Shown one piece after another: positions 9,268 to 22,770 of a stretch of DNA of 64,000 nt. The notes below the pieces were generated by a model. That model saw nothing but the letters and a program-made list of their open reading frames with translations. It made no database searches and was not told the origin of the DNA. Each line of letters starts with the position of its first letter. Within the stretch, counting starts at the first letter, position 1. Position numbers and translations under genes: made by a program. The DNA lies in NCBI RefSeq assembly GCF_000293885.2, contig NZ_CP010945.1:1116001-1180000 (forward strand), in the 5' to 3' direction. Source of the DNA: Pseudomonas fluorescens NCIMB 11764. Lineage in GTDB: Bacteria > Pseudomonadota > Gammaproteobacteria > Pseudomonadales > Pseudomonadaceae.

Positions 9268-9693
9268 TTAGTGGCCGAACTTCTTGCGGATCTGCTGGAC
9301 GGTGCGCAGCTGAGCTGCAGCCTCGGCCAGACGTGCGGCAGCAGAACCGTAATCGAATTCCGCGCCCCGCTCATGCAAGGCCTTCTCGGCAGCCTTAACG
9401 GCTTCCTGAGCGGAGGCTTCGTCCAGGTCGGCAGCTCGTTGCACGGTGTCGGCAAGAACCTTGACCATGTTCGGCTGAACCTCGAGGAAACCACCGGAGA
9501 TGTAATACACCTCCTCTTCCCCGCCCTGCTTGACCAGGCGGATCGGGCCAGGCTTGAGATTAGTGATCAGTGGCGCGTGGCCCAGGGCGATACCAAGATC
9601 ACCCAGTGCACCGTGCGCAATCACCATCTCGACCAGGCCGGAAAAGATTTCTCCTTCCGCACTGACGATATCGCAATGGACTGTCATAGCCAT
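9268..9693 (-). CDS. atpC: ATP synthase F1 epsilon subunit
   Basis: A 141-residue epsilon subunit of the F1 part: an N-terminal beta-sandwich (about 1-86, beginning [17 protein letters not shown]) and a C-terminal helical hairpin (about 90-138) that can block rotation. It is part of the central stalk with gamma. It is the last gene of the atp operon, 45 bp after atpD, and is followed by the operon terminator. An internal ATG two codons in is an equally good start. Confidence 0.97.
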   Translation of the reverse strand: MAMTVHCDIVSAEGEIFSGLVEMVIAHGALGDLGIALGHAPLITNLKPGPIRLVKQGGEEEVYYISGGFLEVQPNMVKVLADTVQRAADLDEASAQEAVKAAEKALHERGAEFDYGSAAARLAEAAAQLRTVQQIRKKFGH

Positions 9694-9738
9694 CTGATTG
9701 CCTCAAACTAAATTAGCGCCCGTTGCCGGGCGCCGGGA

Positions 9739-11145
<1,407 letters not shown>

Positions 11146-12006
11146 TTAAACCGCGGCAGCGCCGCCGACGATTTCCGAGATCTCTTGGGTGATCGCAGCC
11201 TGACGCGCCTTGTTGTAGACCAGCTGCAAATCGCTGATCAAATCACCGGCGTTGTCGGTAGCGTTCTTCATCGCGATCATCCGCGCAGCTTGTTCAGCCG
11301 CGTTATTCTCGACCACCGCCTGGTAGACCTGCGACTCCACGTAACGGACCATCAAGCCGTCAAGCAGCTCTTTGGCGTCCGGTTCGTACAGATAATCCCA
11401 GTGGTGCTTGAGTTCTTGATCCGGGGTTGCCACCAGTGGAATCAACTGCTCCACGGTAGGATGTTGCGTCATGGTGTTGATGAACTTGTTGGACACCACG
11501 GACAGGCGATCAATACGGCCGTCCAGATAGGCATCCAGCATCACCTTGACGCTGCCGATCAGGTCATTGATCGACGGCTCTTCACCCAGGTGGCTGATAG
11601 CTGCTACGACGTTACCGCCGAAGTTGCGGAAGAAAGCCGCACCCTTGCTACCAACAACACACAGATCAATCTCGACGCCGTTTTCGCGGTTTACCGCCAT
11701 GTCCTTGACCAGAGCCTTGAACAGGTTGGTGTTCAAGCCACCACACAGACCACGGTCACTGCTCACCACGACGTAACCGACGCGCTTTACTTCACGGTCG
11801 ATCATGAACGGGTGGCGATATTCCGGGTTGGCGTTGGCCAAATGACCAATAACCTGGCGGATGCGCTCCGCGTAAGGACGGCTAGCAGCCATGCGCATTT
11901 GTGCCTTGCGCATTTTACTGACCGCCACTTTTTCCATGGCGCTGGTAATCTTTTGCGTGCTTTTGATGCTCGCAATCTTACTGCGAATCTCTTTTGCGCC
12001 TGCCAT
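11146..12006 (-). CDS. atpG: ATP synthase F1 gamma subunit
   Basis: A 286-residue gamma subunit, the rotating central shaft. The N-terminal ([21 protein letters not shown]) and C-terminal long helices form the coiled coil inside the alpha3beta3 ring; the central Rossmann-like part includes [13 protein letters not shown]. It is placed between atpA and atpD as in other gamma-proteobacteria, with 50 bp to atpA and 27 bp to atpD. Confidence 0.98.
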   Translation of the reverse strand: MAGAKEIRSKIASIKSTQKITSAMEKVAVSKMRKAQMRMAASRPYAERIRQVIGHLANANPEYRHPFMIDREVKRVGYVVVSSDRGLCGGLNTNLFKALVKDMAVNRENGVEIDLCVVGSKGAAFFRNFGGNVVAAISHLGEEPSINDLIGSVKVMLDAYLDGRIDRLSVVSNKFINTMTQHPTVEQLIPLVATPDQELKHHWDYLYEPDAKELLDGLMVRYVESQVYQAVVENNAAEQAARMIAMKNATDNAGDLISDLQLVYNKARQAAITQEISEIVGGAAAV

Positions 12007-12056
12007 GTAACACCTATCAGGTTAGCAAGCGGGAGCCTTGCGGCCCCCGCTGCGGC

Positions 12057-13601
12057 TTACCAGGTTTGGGTGGCCTTGAACTTCTCGATACCGGCTTTCA
12101 TGCCAGCGTCGATTTCGTCATTGAAGTCACCCTTCACGTTGATCTTCGCCATCAAATCGGCGTGATCGCGGTTGAAGAAAGCAATCAGCGCTTGTTCGAA
12201 GCTGCCGATCTTGGCGATTTCAACGTCAGTCAGGAACCCACGCTCAGCGGCATACAGCGACAGCGCCATGTCAGCGATCGACATTGGTGCGTATTGCTTC
12301 TGCTTCATCAGCTCGGTAACGCGCTGACCATGCTCAAGTTGCTTACGGGTCGCTTCGTCCAGGTCAGAAGCGAACTGGGCGAATGCCGCCAGTTCACGGT
12401 ACTGAGCCAGAGCGGTACGGATACCACCGGAGAGCTTCTTGATGATCTTGGTCTGAGCGGCACCACCCACACGGGATACCGAAACACCGGCGTTCACAGC
12501 AGGACGGATCCCGGAGTTGAACATGGCCGATTCCAGGAAGATCTGACCGTCGGTGATGGAAATCACGTTGGTCGGAACGAACGCGGAAACGTCGCCAGCC
12601 TGGGTTTCGATGATCGGCAGTGCGGTCAGGGAACCGGTTTTGCCGGTCACTGCGCCGTTGGTGAACTTCTCTACGTATTCTTCCGAAACGCGGGATGCGC
12701 GCTCGAGCAGACGGGAGTGGAGATAGAACACGTCGCCTGGGTAAGCTTCACGGCCTGGTGGACGGCGCAGCAGCAGGGAAATCTGGCGGTAAGCCACTGC
12801 TTGCTTGGACAGATCGTCATAAACGATCAGCGCGTCTTCACCGCGGTCGCGGAAGAATTCACCCATGGTGCAACCGGAGTACGGTGCCAGGAATTGCAGT
12901 GCTGCAGATTCCGAAGCGCTCGCTGCCACGACGATGGTGTTAGCCAGTGCGCCGTTTTCTTCCAGCTTGCGAACCACGTTGGCGATGGTCGATTGTTTCT
13001 GACCGATTGCTACGTAGACGCAGAAAATGCCGCTGTTTTTCTGGTTGATGATCGCGTCGATCGCCAGAGCGGTTTTACCGATCTGACGGTCACCGATGAT
13101 CAGCTCACGCTGGCCACGGCCGACAGGGATCATGGCATCGACAGCCTTGTAGCCAGTCTGTACAGGCTGGTCTACCGACTTACGCCAAATCACGCCTGGA
13201 GCAACTTTCTCGACCGCATCGGTCTCGGTGTTGTTCAGCGGACCTTTGCCGTCAACAGGGTTACCCAGTGCGTCGACTACGCGACCCAGCAGTTCCTTAC
13301 CAACCGGAACTTCGAGGATGCGGCCGGTGCACTTGGCGCTCATGCCTTCAGCCAGGGACTGGTAGGCGCCCAAAACTACGGCACCAACGGAGTCCTGCTC
13401 CAGGTTGAGAGCCATACCGAAGACGCCGCCCGGAAACTCGATCATCTCGCCGTACATTACGTCGGCCAGACCGTGAATCCGCACGATACCGTCAGATACG
13501 CTGACGACAGTGCCTTCGTTACGGGCTTGGGAGGTCACATCGAGCTTGTCGATGCGGCCCTTGATAATTTCACTTATTTCGGAAGGATTGAGTTGCTGCA
13601 T
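12057..13601 (-). CDS. atpA: ATP synthase F1 alpha subunit
   Basis: A 514-residue alpha subunit with P-loop GDRQIGKT at about 170-177, the non-catalytic nucleotide site of the F1 head. The segment [10 protein letters not shown] in the second half is the conserved alpha/beta signature. The N-terminal residues ([17 protein letters not shown]) contact delta. It lies 21 bp after atpH. Length matches the family (513-514). Confidence 0.99.
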   Translation of the reverse strand: MQQLNPSEISEIIKGRIDKLDVTSQARNEGTVVSVSDGIVRIHGLADVMYGEMIEFPGGVFGMALNLEQDSVGAVVLGAYQSLAEGMSAKCTGRILEVPVGKELLGRVVDALGNPVDGKGPLNNTETDAVEKVAPGVIWRKSVDQPVQTGYKAVDAMIPVGRGQRELIIGDRQIGKTALAIDAIINQKNSGIFCVYVAIGQKQSTIANVVRKLEENGALANTIVVAASASESAALQFLAPYSGCTMGEFFRDRGEDALIVYDDLSKQAVAYRQISLLLRRPPGREAYPGDVFYLHSRLLERASRVSEEYVEKFTNGAVTGKTGSLTALPIIETQAGDVSAFVPTNVISITDGQIFLESAMFNSGIRPAVNAGVSVSRVGGAAQTKIIKKLSGGIRTALAQYRELAAFAQFASDLDEATRKQLEHGQRVTELMKQKQYAPMSIADMALSLYAAERGFLTDVEIAKIGSFEQALIAFFNRDHADLMAKINVKGDFNDEIDAGMKAGIEKFKATQTW

Positions 13602-13622
13602 TGCTCTGCTGCCCCTTCAAAC

Positions 13623-14159
13623 TCAAGATTTCAATGCTTCGGCAAGGTTCGCGAGTTTGCCGCGAACCGAGCCATCGATAACCAGGTCGCCGGCGCGGAT
13701 GACAATGCCCCCAATAAGGGATTTGTCTTCCTCGACTTGCAGGCGCACTTCCCGGTTGAGTCGTGCACTGAGAACCTTGGCGAGTTTGTCTTGCTGTTCT
13801 TGGTTCAATGCAAAAGCACTGGTCACTTCAACGTCTACCGACTTCTCTTGTTCGGCCTTGTACAGGTCGAACAGAGCGGATATCTCCGGCAACAGCGGGA
13901 GACGGTCGTTTTCGGCAACGACGTTGATGAAGTTCTGTGCCTTCACATCAAACTTGTCGCCGCACACGTCAATAAACGTGGCGGCCTTGTCTGCGCTCGT
14001 CAGTCGCGGGGCCTTGAGCACGCGCTGCATGGTGTCGTCTTGCGACACTGCTGCAGCCAGGCCGAGCATGGCTGACCAAGAGGCCAGTTGCTGGTGGGCC
14101 TGGGCGTGCTCGAAGGCTGCCTTAGCGTAAGGTCGGGCCAACGTGGTCAATTCTGCCAT
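13623..14159 (-). CDS. atpH: ATP synthase F1 delta subunit
   Basis: A 178-residue delta (OSCP-type) subunit that joins the top of the F1 head to the peripheral stalk made of b subunits. The N-terminal six-helix domain begins [16 protein letters not shown]; the C-terminal domain includes [16 protein letters not shown], the conserved family signature. It lies between atpF (12 bp) and atpA (21 bp). Confidence 0.97.
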   Translation of the reverse strand: MAELTTLARPYAKAAFEHAQAHQQLASWSAMLGLAAAVSQDDTMQRVLKAPRLTSADKAATFIDVCGDKFDVKAQNFINVVAENDRLPLLPEISALFDLYKAEQEKSVDVEVTSAFALNQEQQDKLAKVLSARLNREVRLQVEEDKSLIGGIVIRAGDLVIDGSVRGKLANLAEALKS

Positions 14160-14171
14160 GATCGCCCTCGC

Positions 14172-14642
14172 TTAAATTTCAGCAGCCAGTTTGTTAACCA
14201 GCTCCGCGTGCGCGTTTTGATCGATTGTGGCACCCAGGATCTTCTCGGCGCCGCCGACGGCCAGTGCACCCAGTTGGGCACGCAGCGCGTCTTTGACACT
14301 GTTCAGTTCCTGCTCGATCTCGGCCTGAGCCTGAACCTTCACACGGTCAGCGTCGATACGGGCTTTTTCAACAGCCTCTTCAACGATCTGGTTACCGCGT
14401 TTCTTGGCTTGCTCAATGATTTCAGCTGCCTGAGCCTTAGCTTCGCGCAGTTGTTGACCCGCTTTATCTTGGGCCAACTCCAGGTCGCGAGCTGCTCGGG
14501 CGGCAGCGTCCAGTCCATCCGCGATCTTCTTCTGACGTTCGTGCAAAGCCGCGATGACCGGAGGCCACACGAACTTCATGCAAAACAGTACAAAAATGAA
14601 GAACGCAACGGACTGGCCAATCAGGGTTGCATTAATGTTCAC
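14172..14642 (-). CDS. atpF: ATP synthase Fo b subunit
   Basis: A 156-residue b subunit: one N-terminal membrane helix (about 5-26) and a long charged, Ala-rich helix (about 30-130) that dimerises to form the peripheral stalk. The start [18 protein letters not shown] is typical. It lies 56 bp after atpE, a gap filled mostly by an 11-bp hairpin. Length equals E. coli AtpF. Confidence 0.98.
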   Translation of the reverse strand: MNINATLIGQSVAFFIFVLFCMKFVWPPVIAALHERQKKIADGLDAAARAARDLELAQDKAGQQLREAKAQAAEIIEQAKKRGNQIVEEAVEKARIDADRVKVQAQAEIEQELNSVKDALRAQLGALAVGGAEKILGATIDQNAHAELVNKLAAEI

Positions 14643-14676
14643 GCCAACACCTCGCTCGTTCGTTGCACATCAAACC

Positions 14677-14698
14677 AATCACTCGAAGGTTCGAGTGA

Positions 14699-14700
<2 letters not shown>
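14677..14700 (-). promoter_or_regulatory. Hairpin across the atpE stop codon
   Basis: A perfect 11-bp inverted repeat with a 2-base loop, overlapping the atpE stop (14699-14701) and lying before atpF. There is no T-run behind it, so it looks like an RNA-stability or processing structure rather than a terminator. This would fit the high c-subunit stoichiometry. Confidence 0.6.
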
Positions 14701-14971
<271 letters not shown>

Positions 14972-15043
14972 TTACGTCGTATGGTTTAGGTTTTTTAGAT
15001 TTTAAAGCGGTAAAACAAATCGTTTCATAGCCCTGTTCGGGCA

Positions 15044-15065
15044 CCCACCCGTTTGACCGGGTGGG
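15044..15065 (-). promoter_or_regulatory. Hairpin between atpB and atpE
   Basis: An 8-bp perfect stem (CCCACCCG / CGGGTGGG) with a 6-base loop in the 133-bp atpB-atpE gap. It has no T-run. It may protect the atpE message or mark a processing site; function is inferred only. Confidence 0.45.
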
Positions 15066-15089
15066 ACATCAGACTAGTCGAGACTGGTC

Positions 15090-16383
<1,294 letters not shown>

Positions 16384-16457
16384 CACAATTACTCCCCAAT
16401 GGTCGGCTGCCAGAATTCAATAACTTGGCATAATTTGTGCCGACAAAATGCGCGCAG

Positions 16458-16486
16458 AGTATAGGGGCGGTTCTGCCCCTATTCAA
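16458..16486 (-). promoter_or_regulatory. Sigma-70 type promoter of the atp operon
   Basis: On the minus strand, TTGAAT and TATACT are separated by exactly 17 bases, about 75 bp before atpI. The spacer is itself an inverted repeat (GGGGC-AGAACC-GCCCC), which could be an operator or affect promoter geometry. Predicted from sequence only. Confidence 0.7.
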
Positions 16487-16531
16487 CTGTCAGGTAGTGA
16501 TTTCCGACTGCACGCTACATGAGGAAATGTT

Positions 16532-17404
16532 TCAGCGAATGTGCGCAAGCACACCCTGAAGCTCATCGAGGGAGTTGTAACCGATCACCAACTGCCCCTT
16601 CCCCTTCTTTCCGTGTCGGATCTGCACCGCAGAGCCTAGCCGCTCGGCCAGACGCTGCTCAAGTCGGGCGATATCCGGGTCCGGTTTTACCGGTTCGGCA
16701 GGCTCCTGTTTGCCACTCAACCACTGGCGAACCAGTGCCTCAGTCTGGCGCACAGTCAGCCCCCGTGCGACAACATGTCGCGCCCCTTCAACCTGTTGAT
16801 TTTCCGGCAAACCAAGCAAAGCACGCGCATGACCCATTTCCAGGTCGCCGTGGGACAGCATGGTTTTGATAACTTCCGGCAACGCGATCAAGCGTAGCAG
16901 GTTGGCCACGGTCACGCGGGATTTGCCCACCGCTTCGGCCACTTGTTGCTGAGTCAGCTGGAATTCCTGCTGCAAACGCTGCAGGGCGACCGCTTCCTCG
17001 ATCGGATTGAGGTCTTCGCGCTGGATGTTCTCGATCAGTGCCATGGCGATGGCGGTTTCATCCGGCACATCGCGAACCATCGCCGGGATGGTTTCCTGGC
17101 CAGCCTGCTGGCTGGCGCGCCAGCGGCGTTCGCCGGCAATGATTTCGAAGCGACCGCTGCCGATCGGACGAACCACGATCGGCTGCATCACACCTTGGGC
17201 CTTGATCGACTGCGCCAGTTCTTCCAGCGCTTGCGGGTCCATGTCCCGACGTGGCTGGTACTTGCCGCGCTGGATCAGGTCCAGGGGCAAATGCTGCAGC
17301 TCACGCTGATCGGCTTGTACGGCCTGCTCTTCCAGCGAGCTGACAGTCGGACCGCTCAGCAGTGCATCCAGTCCACGTCCGAGACCTCGTTTCTTGACGG
17401 CCAT
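16532..17404 (-). CDS. parB: Chromosome partitioning protein ParB
   Basis: A 290-residue ParB/Spo0J CTP-dependent clamp. It has an N-terminal ParA-activating stretch (KKRGLGRGLDALL), the GERRWR CTP-binding motif at about 91-96, ENIQRED near 125-131 and a helix-turn-helix near 155-175 (VAEAVGKSRVTVANLLRL). It loads at parS sites, two of which lie in recF in this window, and organises the origin for segregation and SMC loading. It lies 9 bp after parA. Confidence 0.98.
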   Translation of the reverse strand: MAVKKRGLGRGLDALLSGPTVSSLEEQAVQADQRELQHLPLDLIQRGKYQPRRDMDPQALEELAQSIKAQGVMQPIVVRPIGSGRFEIIAGERRWRASQQAGQETIPAMVRDVPDETAIAMALIENIQREDLNPIEEAVALQRLQQEFQLTQQQVAEAVGKSRVTVANLLRLIALPEVIKTMLSHGDLEMGHARALLGLPENQQVEGARHVVARGLTVRQTEALVRQWLSGKQEPAEPVKPDPDIARLEQRLAERLGSAVQIRHGKKGKGQLVIGYNSLDELQGVLAHIR

Positions 17405-17413
17405 GGGGATTCC

Positions 17414-18211
17414 TTAAGTTGGCTGAGCAGCGGCGGTGCGTGAGTTTTTGCGCTGACGGCGAACCATCTCGCCCGCCAATGCCAGATAGGCAATGGCGCC
17501 CCGTGATGTTTTGTCGTACGCCAGCGCCGGCATGCCATAGCTTGGCGCTTCGGCCAGGCGGATGTTGCGCGGAATGACGGTGTCGTAGAGCTGCTCGCCG
17601 AAGTGTTCCTTGAGCTGAGCCGACACGTCGTTCATCAGGCTCAGGCGCGGGTCGTACATCGTGCGCAACAAGCCTTCGACTTTCAGGTTCGGGTTCAGCA
17701 GTTCAGCGATGCGCTTGATGTTATCCACAAGGTCGCTCAAGCCTTCGAGCGCAAAGTACTCGCACTGCATGGGGATAATGACCCCGTCAGCCGCGACCAG
17801 AGCGTTCAGTGTCAGCATCGACAGCGACGGCGGGCAGTCGATCAAAATGTAATCGTAGTTTTCACGGATCGGCGCCAACGCGCTGCGCAAGCGGCTTTCC
17901 TTCATCTGCATTTCCAGCAGGACCACTTCGGCCGCGGTCAGGTCACGGTTGGCCGGCAACAGCTGGTAACCACCATGCTCGGAGTAGTGCATGGCCTGGG
18001 CCAGATCACACTCGCCGATCAGCAGGTCGTAAACCGAATTTTCCAGGCCGTGTTTATCCACACCGCTGCCCATGGTGGCGTTGCCCTGTGGATCAAGATC
18101 GATCAACAGCACCCGGCGCTTGGTAGCGACCAGGGAAGCTGCGAGGTTGATGCAGGTGGTGGTTTTACCCACACCACCCTTTTGGTTCGCTATCGCGAAT
18201 ACCTTAGCCAT
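17414..18211 (-). CDS. parA: Chromosome partitioning ATPase ParA (Soj)
   Basis: A 265-residue deviant-Walker ATPase with KGGVGKTT at 11-18 and the downstream LIDLDPQGNAT motif. ParA-ATP coats the nucleoid and ParB-parS follows it, moving the origins apart. The start is the ATG at 18211 (MAKVFAIANQ); a GTG-type frame upstream would add six residues not seen in the family. It lies 18 bp after rsmG and 9 bp before parB, so rsmG-parA-parB are likely co-transcribed. Confidence 0.98.
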   Translation of the reverse strand: MAKVFAIANQKGGVGKTTTCINLAASLVATKRRVLLIDLDPQGNATMGSGVDKHGLENSVYDLLIGECDLAQAMHYSEHGGYQLLPANRDLTAAEVVLLEMQMKESRLRSALAPIRENYDYILIDCPPSLSMLTLNALVAADGVIIPMQCEYFALEGLSDLVDNIKRIAELLNPNLKVEGLLRTMYDPRLSLMNDVSAQLKEHFGEQLYDTVIPRNIRLAEAPSYGMPALAYDKTSRGAIAYLALAGEMVRRQRKNSRTAAAQPT

Positions 18212-18229
18212 TCTTGCTTGTGTTCCCAA

Positions 18230-18874
18230 TCATGCCGTGCGGCGCAGTATCAGCAGATGGCGTTGGCCTTGGCAACCAGGTACGGCCAGGGCGTGTTCGC
18301 TATCGAGGTGGAAGTCTGCCGGCAATGCTACCAGCTCATCGGCTGGATGAACGCCCTTCATTGCCAGCCAGCGTGTATCGGCGTCGCCGAGGTGCCGCGT
18401 CCAGTTGCTGAAGTTCTCCATGCTGCTGAACGCCCGGGAGATGATCCCGTTGAATGGCTGCGCAGGCTGGAAGGCTTCGACGCGACTGTGGATAACTTGC
18501 AGGTTATCCAGTTTGAGTTCGAGTTTGACCTGGGTCAGGAAGCGGGTTTTCTTGCCGTTGCTGTCCAGGCAGGTCACTTGCGACGCTGGAAACAGGATGG
18601 CAAGCGGTATACCCGGCATGCCGCCACCGCTGCCAACGTCCAGCCAGCGGCCGTTTTCGATGAACGCCATCACGCTCAAACTATCGAGCAGGTGACGCGA
18701 GACCATTTCGTCCGGATCGCGAACGGCGGTCAGGTTGTAAGCCTTGTTCCATTTGATCAACAGGGCCAGATAGCCCAGCAATTGCGCGTGCTGGGTTTCG
18801 GTCAGTGTGACACCGAGCTGGCGAGCACCTGTGGATAACTCTTCTGCGTGTTGCGAGGTGACCAACGAACTCAA
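18230..18874 (-). CDS. rsmG: 16S rRNA (guanine527-N7) methyltransferase
   Basis: A 214-residue RsmG (GidB) with the SAM-binding motif [14 protein letters not shown] near residues 76-89 in a Rossmann-fold core, methylating G527 of 16S rRNA. Loss gives low-level streptomycin resistance in other bacteria. It overlaps mnmG by 4 bp (ATGA), which implies coupled translation. Two perfect DnaA 9-mers fall inside it (18487-18495, 18830-18838). Confidence 0.97.
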   Translation of the reverse strand: MSSLVTSQHAEELSTGARQLGVTLTETQHAQLLGYLALLIKWNKAYNLTAVRDPDEMVSRHLLDSLSVMAFIENGRWLDVGSGGGMPGIPLAILFPASQVTCLDSNGKKTRFLTQVKLELKLDNLQVIHSRVEAFQPAQPFNGIISRAFSSMENFSNWTRHLGDADTRWLAMKGVHPADELVALPADFHLDSEHALAVPGCQGQRHLLILRRTA

Positions 18875-20772
18875 GCGCTTTGCTCCAACTGACGGCCCGC
18901 GCCGCGTTTTTTCAAATGAATCATCAACAGCGAAATCGCTGCCGGGGTAACGCCCGGAATACGCGACGCCTGGCCCAGGGTCTCTGGATGGGTCGCACCG
19001 AGCTTGCTCTGGATCTCTTTCGAGAGACCGGAAATGTTCGTGTAATCGATATCCACAGGCAGTTTTGTATCTTCGCTGGCCCGCAGACGGGCGATTTCAT
19101 CCTGTTGGCGATCGATGTAGCCGGCGTATTTGGTCTTGATTTCAACCTGCTCGGCAACCTGTGGATCTTCTGCGCCACCACCGGTGACGGCGATCAGACC
19201 AGCGTAGTCGATTTCCGGACGGCTCAGCAGGTTGAGCAAGTTGTATTCGTGGGTCAGTGGAGTGCCGAATTTTTCGGAAATCGCATCGCCCTGCTCGGTG
19301 CCCGGGCGAACCCAGGTGCTTTTCAGACGTTGTTCTTCCAGAGCGATGCTTTCGCGTTTGGTGCAGAAAGCCGCCCAGCGCGCATCATCGACCAGACCCA
19401 GTTCGCGACCTTTTTCGGTCAAGCGCAGGTCGGCGTTGTCTTCGCGCAGGATCAGGCGGTATTCGGCGCGGGACGTGAACATCCGGTACGGTTCCTGAGT
19501 GCCCAATGTAATCAGGTCATCGACCAAAACGCCGATGTACGCCTCGTCGCGACGCGGGCACCAGGCGTCTTTGCCCTGCGCGCGCAGTGCCGCGTTGGCC
19601 CCGGCCAGCAAACCTTGGGCCCCGGCCTCTTCATAACCGGTGGTGCCATTGATCTGTCCGGCGAAAAACAGGCCGCCAATCACTTTGGTTTCCAGGCTGT
19701 ACTTCAGGTCGCGAGGATCGAAATAGTCGTATTCGATGGCGTAGCCCGGACGCACGATGTGCGCATTCTCCATGCCGCGGATCGATTGCACGATCTGCAA
19801 TTGCACGTCGAACGGCAGGGAAGTGGATATCCCGTTCGGGTAGAGCTCGTGGGTGGTCAGCCCTTCCGGTTCGATGAAGACCTGGTGGCTTTCCTTGTCG
19901 GCAAAGCGGTGGATCTTGTCTTCGATCGACGGGCAATAACGCGGGCCGATGCCTTCGATCAACCCTGCATCGGAATACATCGGCGAACGGTCGAGGTTCG
20001 CTGCGATGATCTCGTGGGTTCGGGCGTTGGTGTGGGTAATCCAGCAGCTCACCTGTTTCGGGTGCTGCTCTTTGGAACCCATGAACGACATCACCGGGAT
20101 CGGCGTATCGCCGGCTTGCTCGGTCATCACCGAGAAATCAACCGATCGACCGTCGATGCGCGGAGGTGTCCCTGTTTTCAAGCGGCCAACACGCAGCGGC
20201 AATTCACGCAGACGATGAGCCAGGGCAATCGATGGCGGATCACCGGCGCGACCACCGGAATAATTCTGCATGCCGATGTGGATAAGTCCACCGAGGAAGG
20301 TGCCAGTGGTCAACACCACGGAATCCGCGAAGAAACGCAGGCCCATTTGGGTGACAACACCGCGCACCTGTTCCTGCTCGACGATCAGGTCATCAGCGGC
20401 TTGTTGAAATATCCACAGGTTCGGCTGGTTCTCCAATGCTTCGCGGACAGCGGCCTTGTACAGAACCCGGTCTGCCTGAGCGCGAGTTGCACGCACGGCA
20501 GGGCCTTTGCGGCTGTTCAGAACGCGAAACTGGATGCCACCTTTATCGGTCGCCATGGCCATCGCGCCGCCGAGGGCATCGATTTCTTTCACCAGATGGC
20601 TTTTGCCGATCCCGCCGATGGCAGGGTTGCAGCTCATGGCACCGAGGGTTTCCACGTTATGCGTCAGCAACAGGGTTTTTGCACCCATGCGTGCTGAGGC
20701 CAGTGCTGCCTCGGTACCGGCATGACCGCCGCCGATGACGATCACTTCAAAACGGGAAGGGAAATCCACCAC
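18871..20772 (-). CDS. mnmG: tRNA U34 carboxymethylaminomethyl synthase, MnmG subunit
   Basis: A 633-residue FAD protein (GidA). The dinucleotide-binding motif GGGHAGT is at about 14-20; the conserved Cys in [10 protein letters not shown] and the C-terminal helical domain that binds MnmE and tRNA are present. With MnmE it puts the cmnm5 group on wobble uridine 34 of several tRNAs. It is separated from mnmE by a 548-bp DnaA-box region. A TATACT -10-like hexamer on the minus strand (20842-20847) could be its promoter. Confidence 0.98.
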   Translation of the reverse strand: MVDFPSRFEVIVIGGGHAGTEAALASARMGAKTLLLTHNVETLGAMSCNPAIGGIGKSHLVKEIDALGGAMAMATDKGGIQFRVLNSRKGPAVRATRAQADRVLYKAAVREALENQPNLWIFQQAADDLIVEQEQVRGVVTQMGLRFFADSVVLTTGTFLGGLIHIGMQNYSGGRAGDPPSIALAHRLRELPLRVGRLKTGTPPRIDGRSVDFSVMTEQAGDTPIPVMSFMGSKEQHPKQVSCWITHTNARTHEIIAANLDRSPMYSDAGLIEGIGPRYCPSIEDKIHRFADKESHQVFIEPEGLTTHELYPNGISTSLPFDVQLQIVQSIRGMENAHIVRPGYAIEYDYFDPRDLKYSLETKVIGGLFFAGQINGTTGYEEAGAQGLLAGANAALRAQGKDAWCPRRDEAYIGVLVDDLITLGTQEPYRMFTSRAEYRLILREDNADLRLTEKGRELGLVDDARWAAFCTKRESIALEEQRLKSTWVRPGTEQGDAISEKFGTPLTHEYNLLNLLSRPEIDYAGLIAVTGGGAEDPQVAEQVEIKTKYAGYIDRQQDEIARLRASEDTKLPVDIDYTNISGLSKEIQSKLGATHPETLGQASRIPGVTPAAISLLMIHLKKRGAGRQLEQSA

Positions 20773-21320
20773 GCACCTCGTGCCTGCTTCAGTTAGGTAA
20801 TCAGGAATAGTTTGAGCTCAGGTTTTTGGACCTGGGCGGCAAGTATAGGGACTTCGCCCTTCCTAAAGAACCCTTTGCACAAAGTTTAACCAGCTGTGGA
20901 GAAGTCGGGGTTATAGAAATTAAAAAGAGAGAAATTTATTAAATCTTTGTTTTTATGTTTATTTCTACTGAGGCACATTTCTGTGGATAGATTTATACAG
21001 CCCTTTAAATTCAATATGTACAGAGATTCAAAACCCTGTGGTCATGTGCCAATGAGGGCCTTGGATAACCGGTGTAAGCCTGTGGATGAAAGGGGTGGTT
21101 ATCCACAGAGGCGGTTATCTTCAGTTTTGAGGCCCTGTTATCAACTGACCTTAGTGGCAGTTATTCACAGGGCTTAATCCACAGAAAGACGGTGATTGGT
21201 CAAATTCCAGGCATGGAAAATCCACCCAAGCAGAAAGAATCTGCCCGGCACTGGAGACAATTCAAGAAAAGGAAGGAGAACAGACAGGCACGAACGGCCT
21301 GTCTGTGGATAACGGAAAGA
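20773..21320. other. DnaA-box-rich intergenic region, possible second origin module
   Basis: A 548-bp gap without a credible gene. It has an AT-rich stretch (about 20910-21020) followed by DnaA-box-like 9-mers at 20982-20990 (1 mismatch), 21081-21089, 21099-21107 (perfect), 21161-21169 (TTATTCACA), 21175-21183 (1 mismatch) and 21304-21312 (perfect). The boxes at 20982, 21099 and 21161 and a shared GTACAGAGA at 21018 each lie exactly 4,497 bp before matching elements in the rpmH-dnaA origin. Origin activity is inferred from the structure, not shown. Confidence 0.65.
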
Positions 21321-22691
21321 CTATTTACCGATACAGAAGCTGGAAAAGATTCGTCCCAGCAGATCATCGGAGCTGAATGCGCCGGTGATTTCACCCAAAG
21401 CGTGCTGTGCCTGGCGCAAATCCTCGGCCAGCAATTCACCGGCACCTGCCAGGGTCAGCTGTGCACGTCCATGCTCGAGGGAAGCACTGGCATGACGCAA
21501 TGCTTCAAGGTGACGCCTGCGAGCACTGAAGCTGCTTTCCGAGGTCTGCTCATAGCCCATGCAGGCCTTGAGGTGGTCACGCAGCAATTCCAGGCCCTCG
21601 CCTGCAGACTTGGCGCTGAGGCTGATGGTGACGTGCCCATCCTCGCTGACTTCCAGGGCAATAGCTTCACCGGTCAGGTCTGCCTTGTTACGGATCAGTG
21701 TGACTTTGGCCGGATCCGGGCGGGTCTCGAGGAACTCCGGCCATAGCGCGAACGGATCGAGTGCTTCGGGAGCGGTGGCGTCGACGACCAGCAGCACGCG
21801 ATCTGCCTCGCCGATGGCTTTCAATGCCCGTTCCACACCGATTTTCTCGACCTGATCCTCGGTGTCCCGCAGGCCTGCCGTATCGACCACATGCAACGGC
21901 ATGCCATCAATGTGGATATGTTCGCGAAGAATGTCCCGGGTTGTGCCGGCAATCTCGGTCACGATCGCCGCTTCTCGTCCGGCCAGGGCGTTCAGCAAGC
22001 TGGATTTACCAGCGTTCGGCCGACCGGCGATGACCACCGTCATGCCGTCACGCAACAACGCACCCTGCCCGGCTTCTCGCAGTACGGTGGATAACTCGTC
22101 GCGAACTTTGTCGAGCATGCTCAGCACGTGGCCATCGGCAAGGAAGTCGATTTCTTCTTCAGGAAAATCGATCGCTGCTTCGACATAGATACGCAGGCCA
22201 ATCAGTTGCTCGGTGAGGTTATGCACACGGTCGGAAAAGGCGCCCTGCAAGGAACGCAGTGCATTTCGCGCTGCCTGTGCAGAACTTGCCTCGATCAAAT
22301 CGGCGATGGCTTCAGCCTGGGCGAGGTCGAGTTTGTCGTTGAGGAACGCACGCTCGCTGAATTCACCCGGACGGGCCAGACGGCAGCCCAGTTCCAGACA
22401 ACGTTTGAGCAGCATATCGAGAACAATCGGGCCGCCATGGCCCTGGAGCTCCAGCACATCTTCACCGGTGAACGAATTAGGCCCCGGGAAATAAAGCGCG
22501 ATGCCTTGGTCCAGCACCTCATCGTTTTCACTCAGGAACGGGCCATAGTGGGCAAATCGCGGCTTGAGTTCACGACCACTGAACGCTTTGGCCGCAACGC
22601 TCGCCAACGGCCCGGAAATACGGACGATGCCCACACCACCGCGACCTTGAGCGGTGGCGACGGCAGCGATGGTTTCACGAGGAACGCTCAT
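21321..22691 (-). CDS. mnmE: tRNA modification GTPase MnmE
   Basis: A 456-residue GTPase (TrmE) and the partner of MnmG. It has an N-terminal tetrahydrofolate-binding domain (1 to about 118), a helical domain and an inserted G domain with GRPNAGKS at about 223-230 and DTAG near 270-273. It ends in the conserved CIGK, whose Cys is important for function. The start is the ATG at 22691 ([11 protein letters not shown]); a longer frame adds six residues without support. A terminator separates it from yidC upstream. Confidence 0.98.
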   Translation of the reverse strand: MSVPRETIAAVATAQGRGGVGIVRISGPLASVAAKAFSGRELKPRFAHYGPFLSENDEVLDQGIALYFPGPNSFTGEDVLELQGHGGPIVLDMLLKRCLELGCRLARPGEFSERAFLNDKLDLAQAEAIADLIEASSAQAARNALRSLQGAFSDRVHNLTEQLIGLRIYVEAAIDFPEEEIDFLADGHVLSMLDKVRDELSTVLREAGQGALLRDGMTVVIAGRPNAGKSSLLNALAGREAAIVTEIAGTTRDILREHIHIDGMPLHVVDTAGLRDTEDQVEKIGVERALKAIGEADRVLLVVDATAPEALDPFALWPEFLETRPDPAKVTLIRNKADLTGEAIALEVSEDGHVTISLSAKSAGEGLELLRDHLKACMGYEQTSESSFSARRRHLEALRHASASLEHGRAQLTLAGAGELLAEDLRQAQHALGEITGAFSSDDLLGRIFSSFCIGK

Positions 22692-22723
22692 AAACCGGTA
22701 TCCAGACAAAAGTGACAGATAGC

Positions 22724-22748
22724 AAAACGCCCCACTAGGGGGCGTTTT
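22724..22748 (-). terminator. Terminator between yidC and mnmE
   Basis: A perfect 10-bp stem (AAAACGCCCC / GGGGCGTTTT) with a 5-base loop and A/T-tracts on both sides. It ends the rpmH-rnpA-yidD-yidC transcript. Confidence 0.85.
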
Positions 22749-22770
22749 GAGTGGTTACCCACAGAGTAAG

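Noticed and set aside
20947..21177. A 76-codon frame in the mnmG-mnmE gap
   Set aside because: It runs through the DnaA-box array, with no ribosome site and no similarity to known proteins. The array explains the sequence better.
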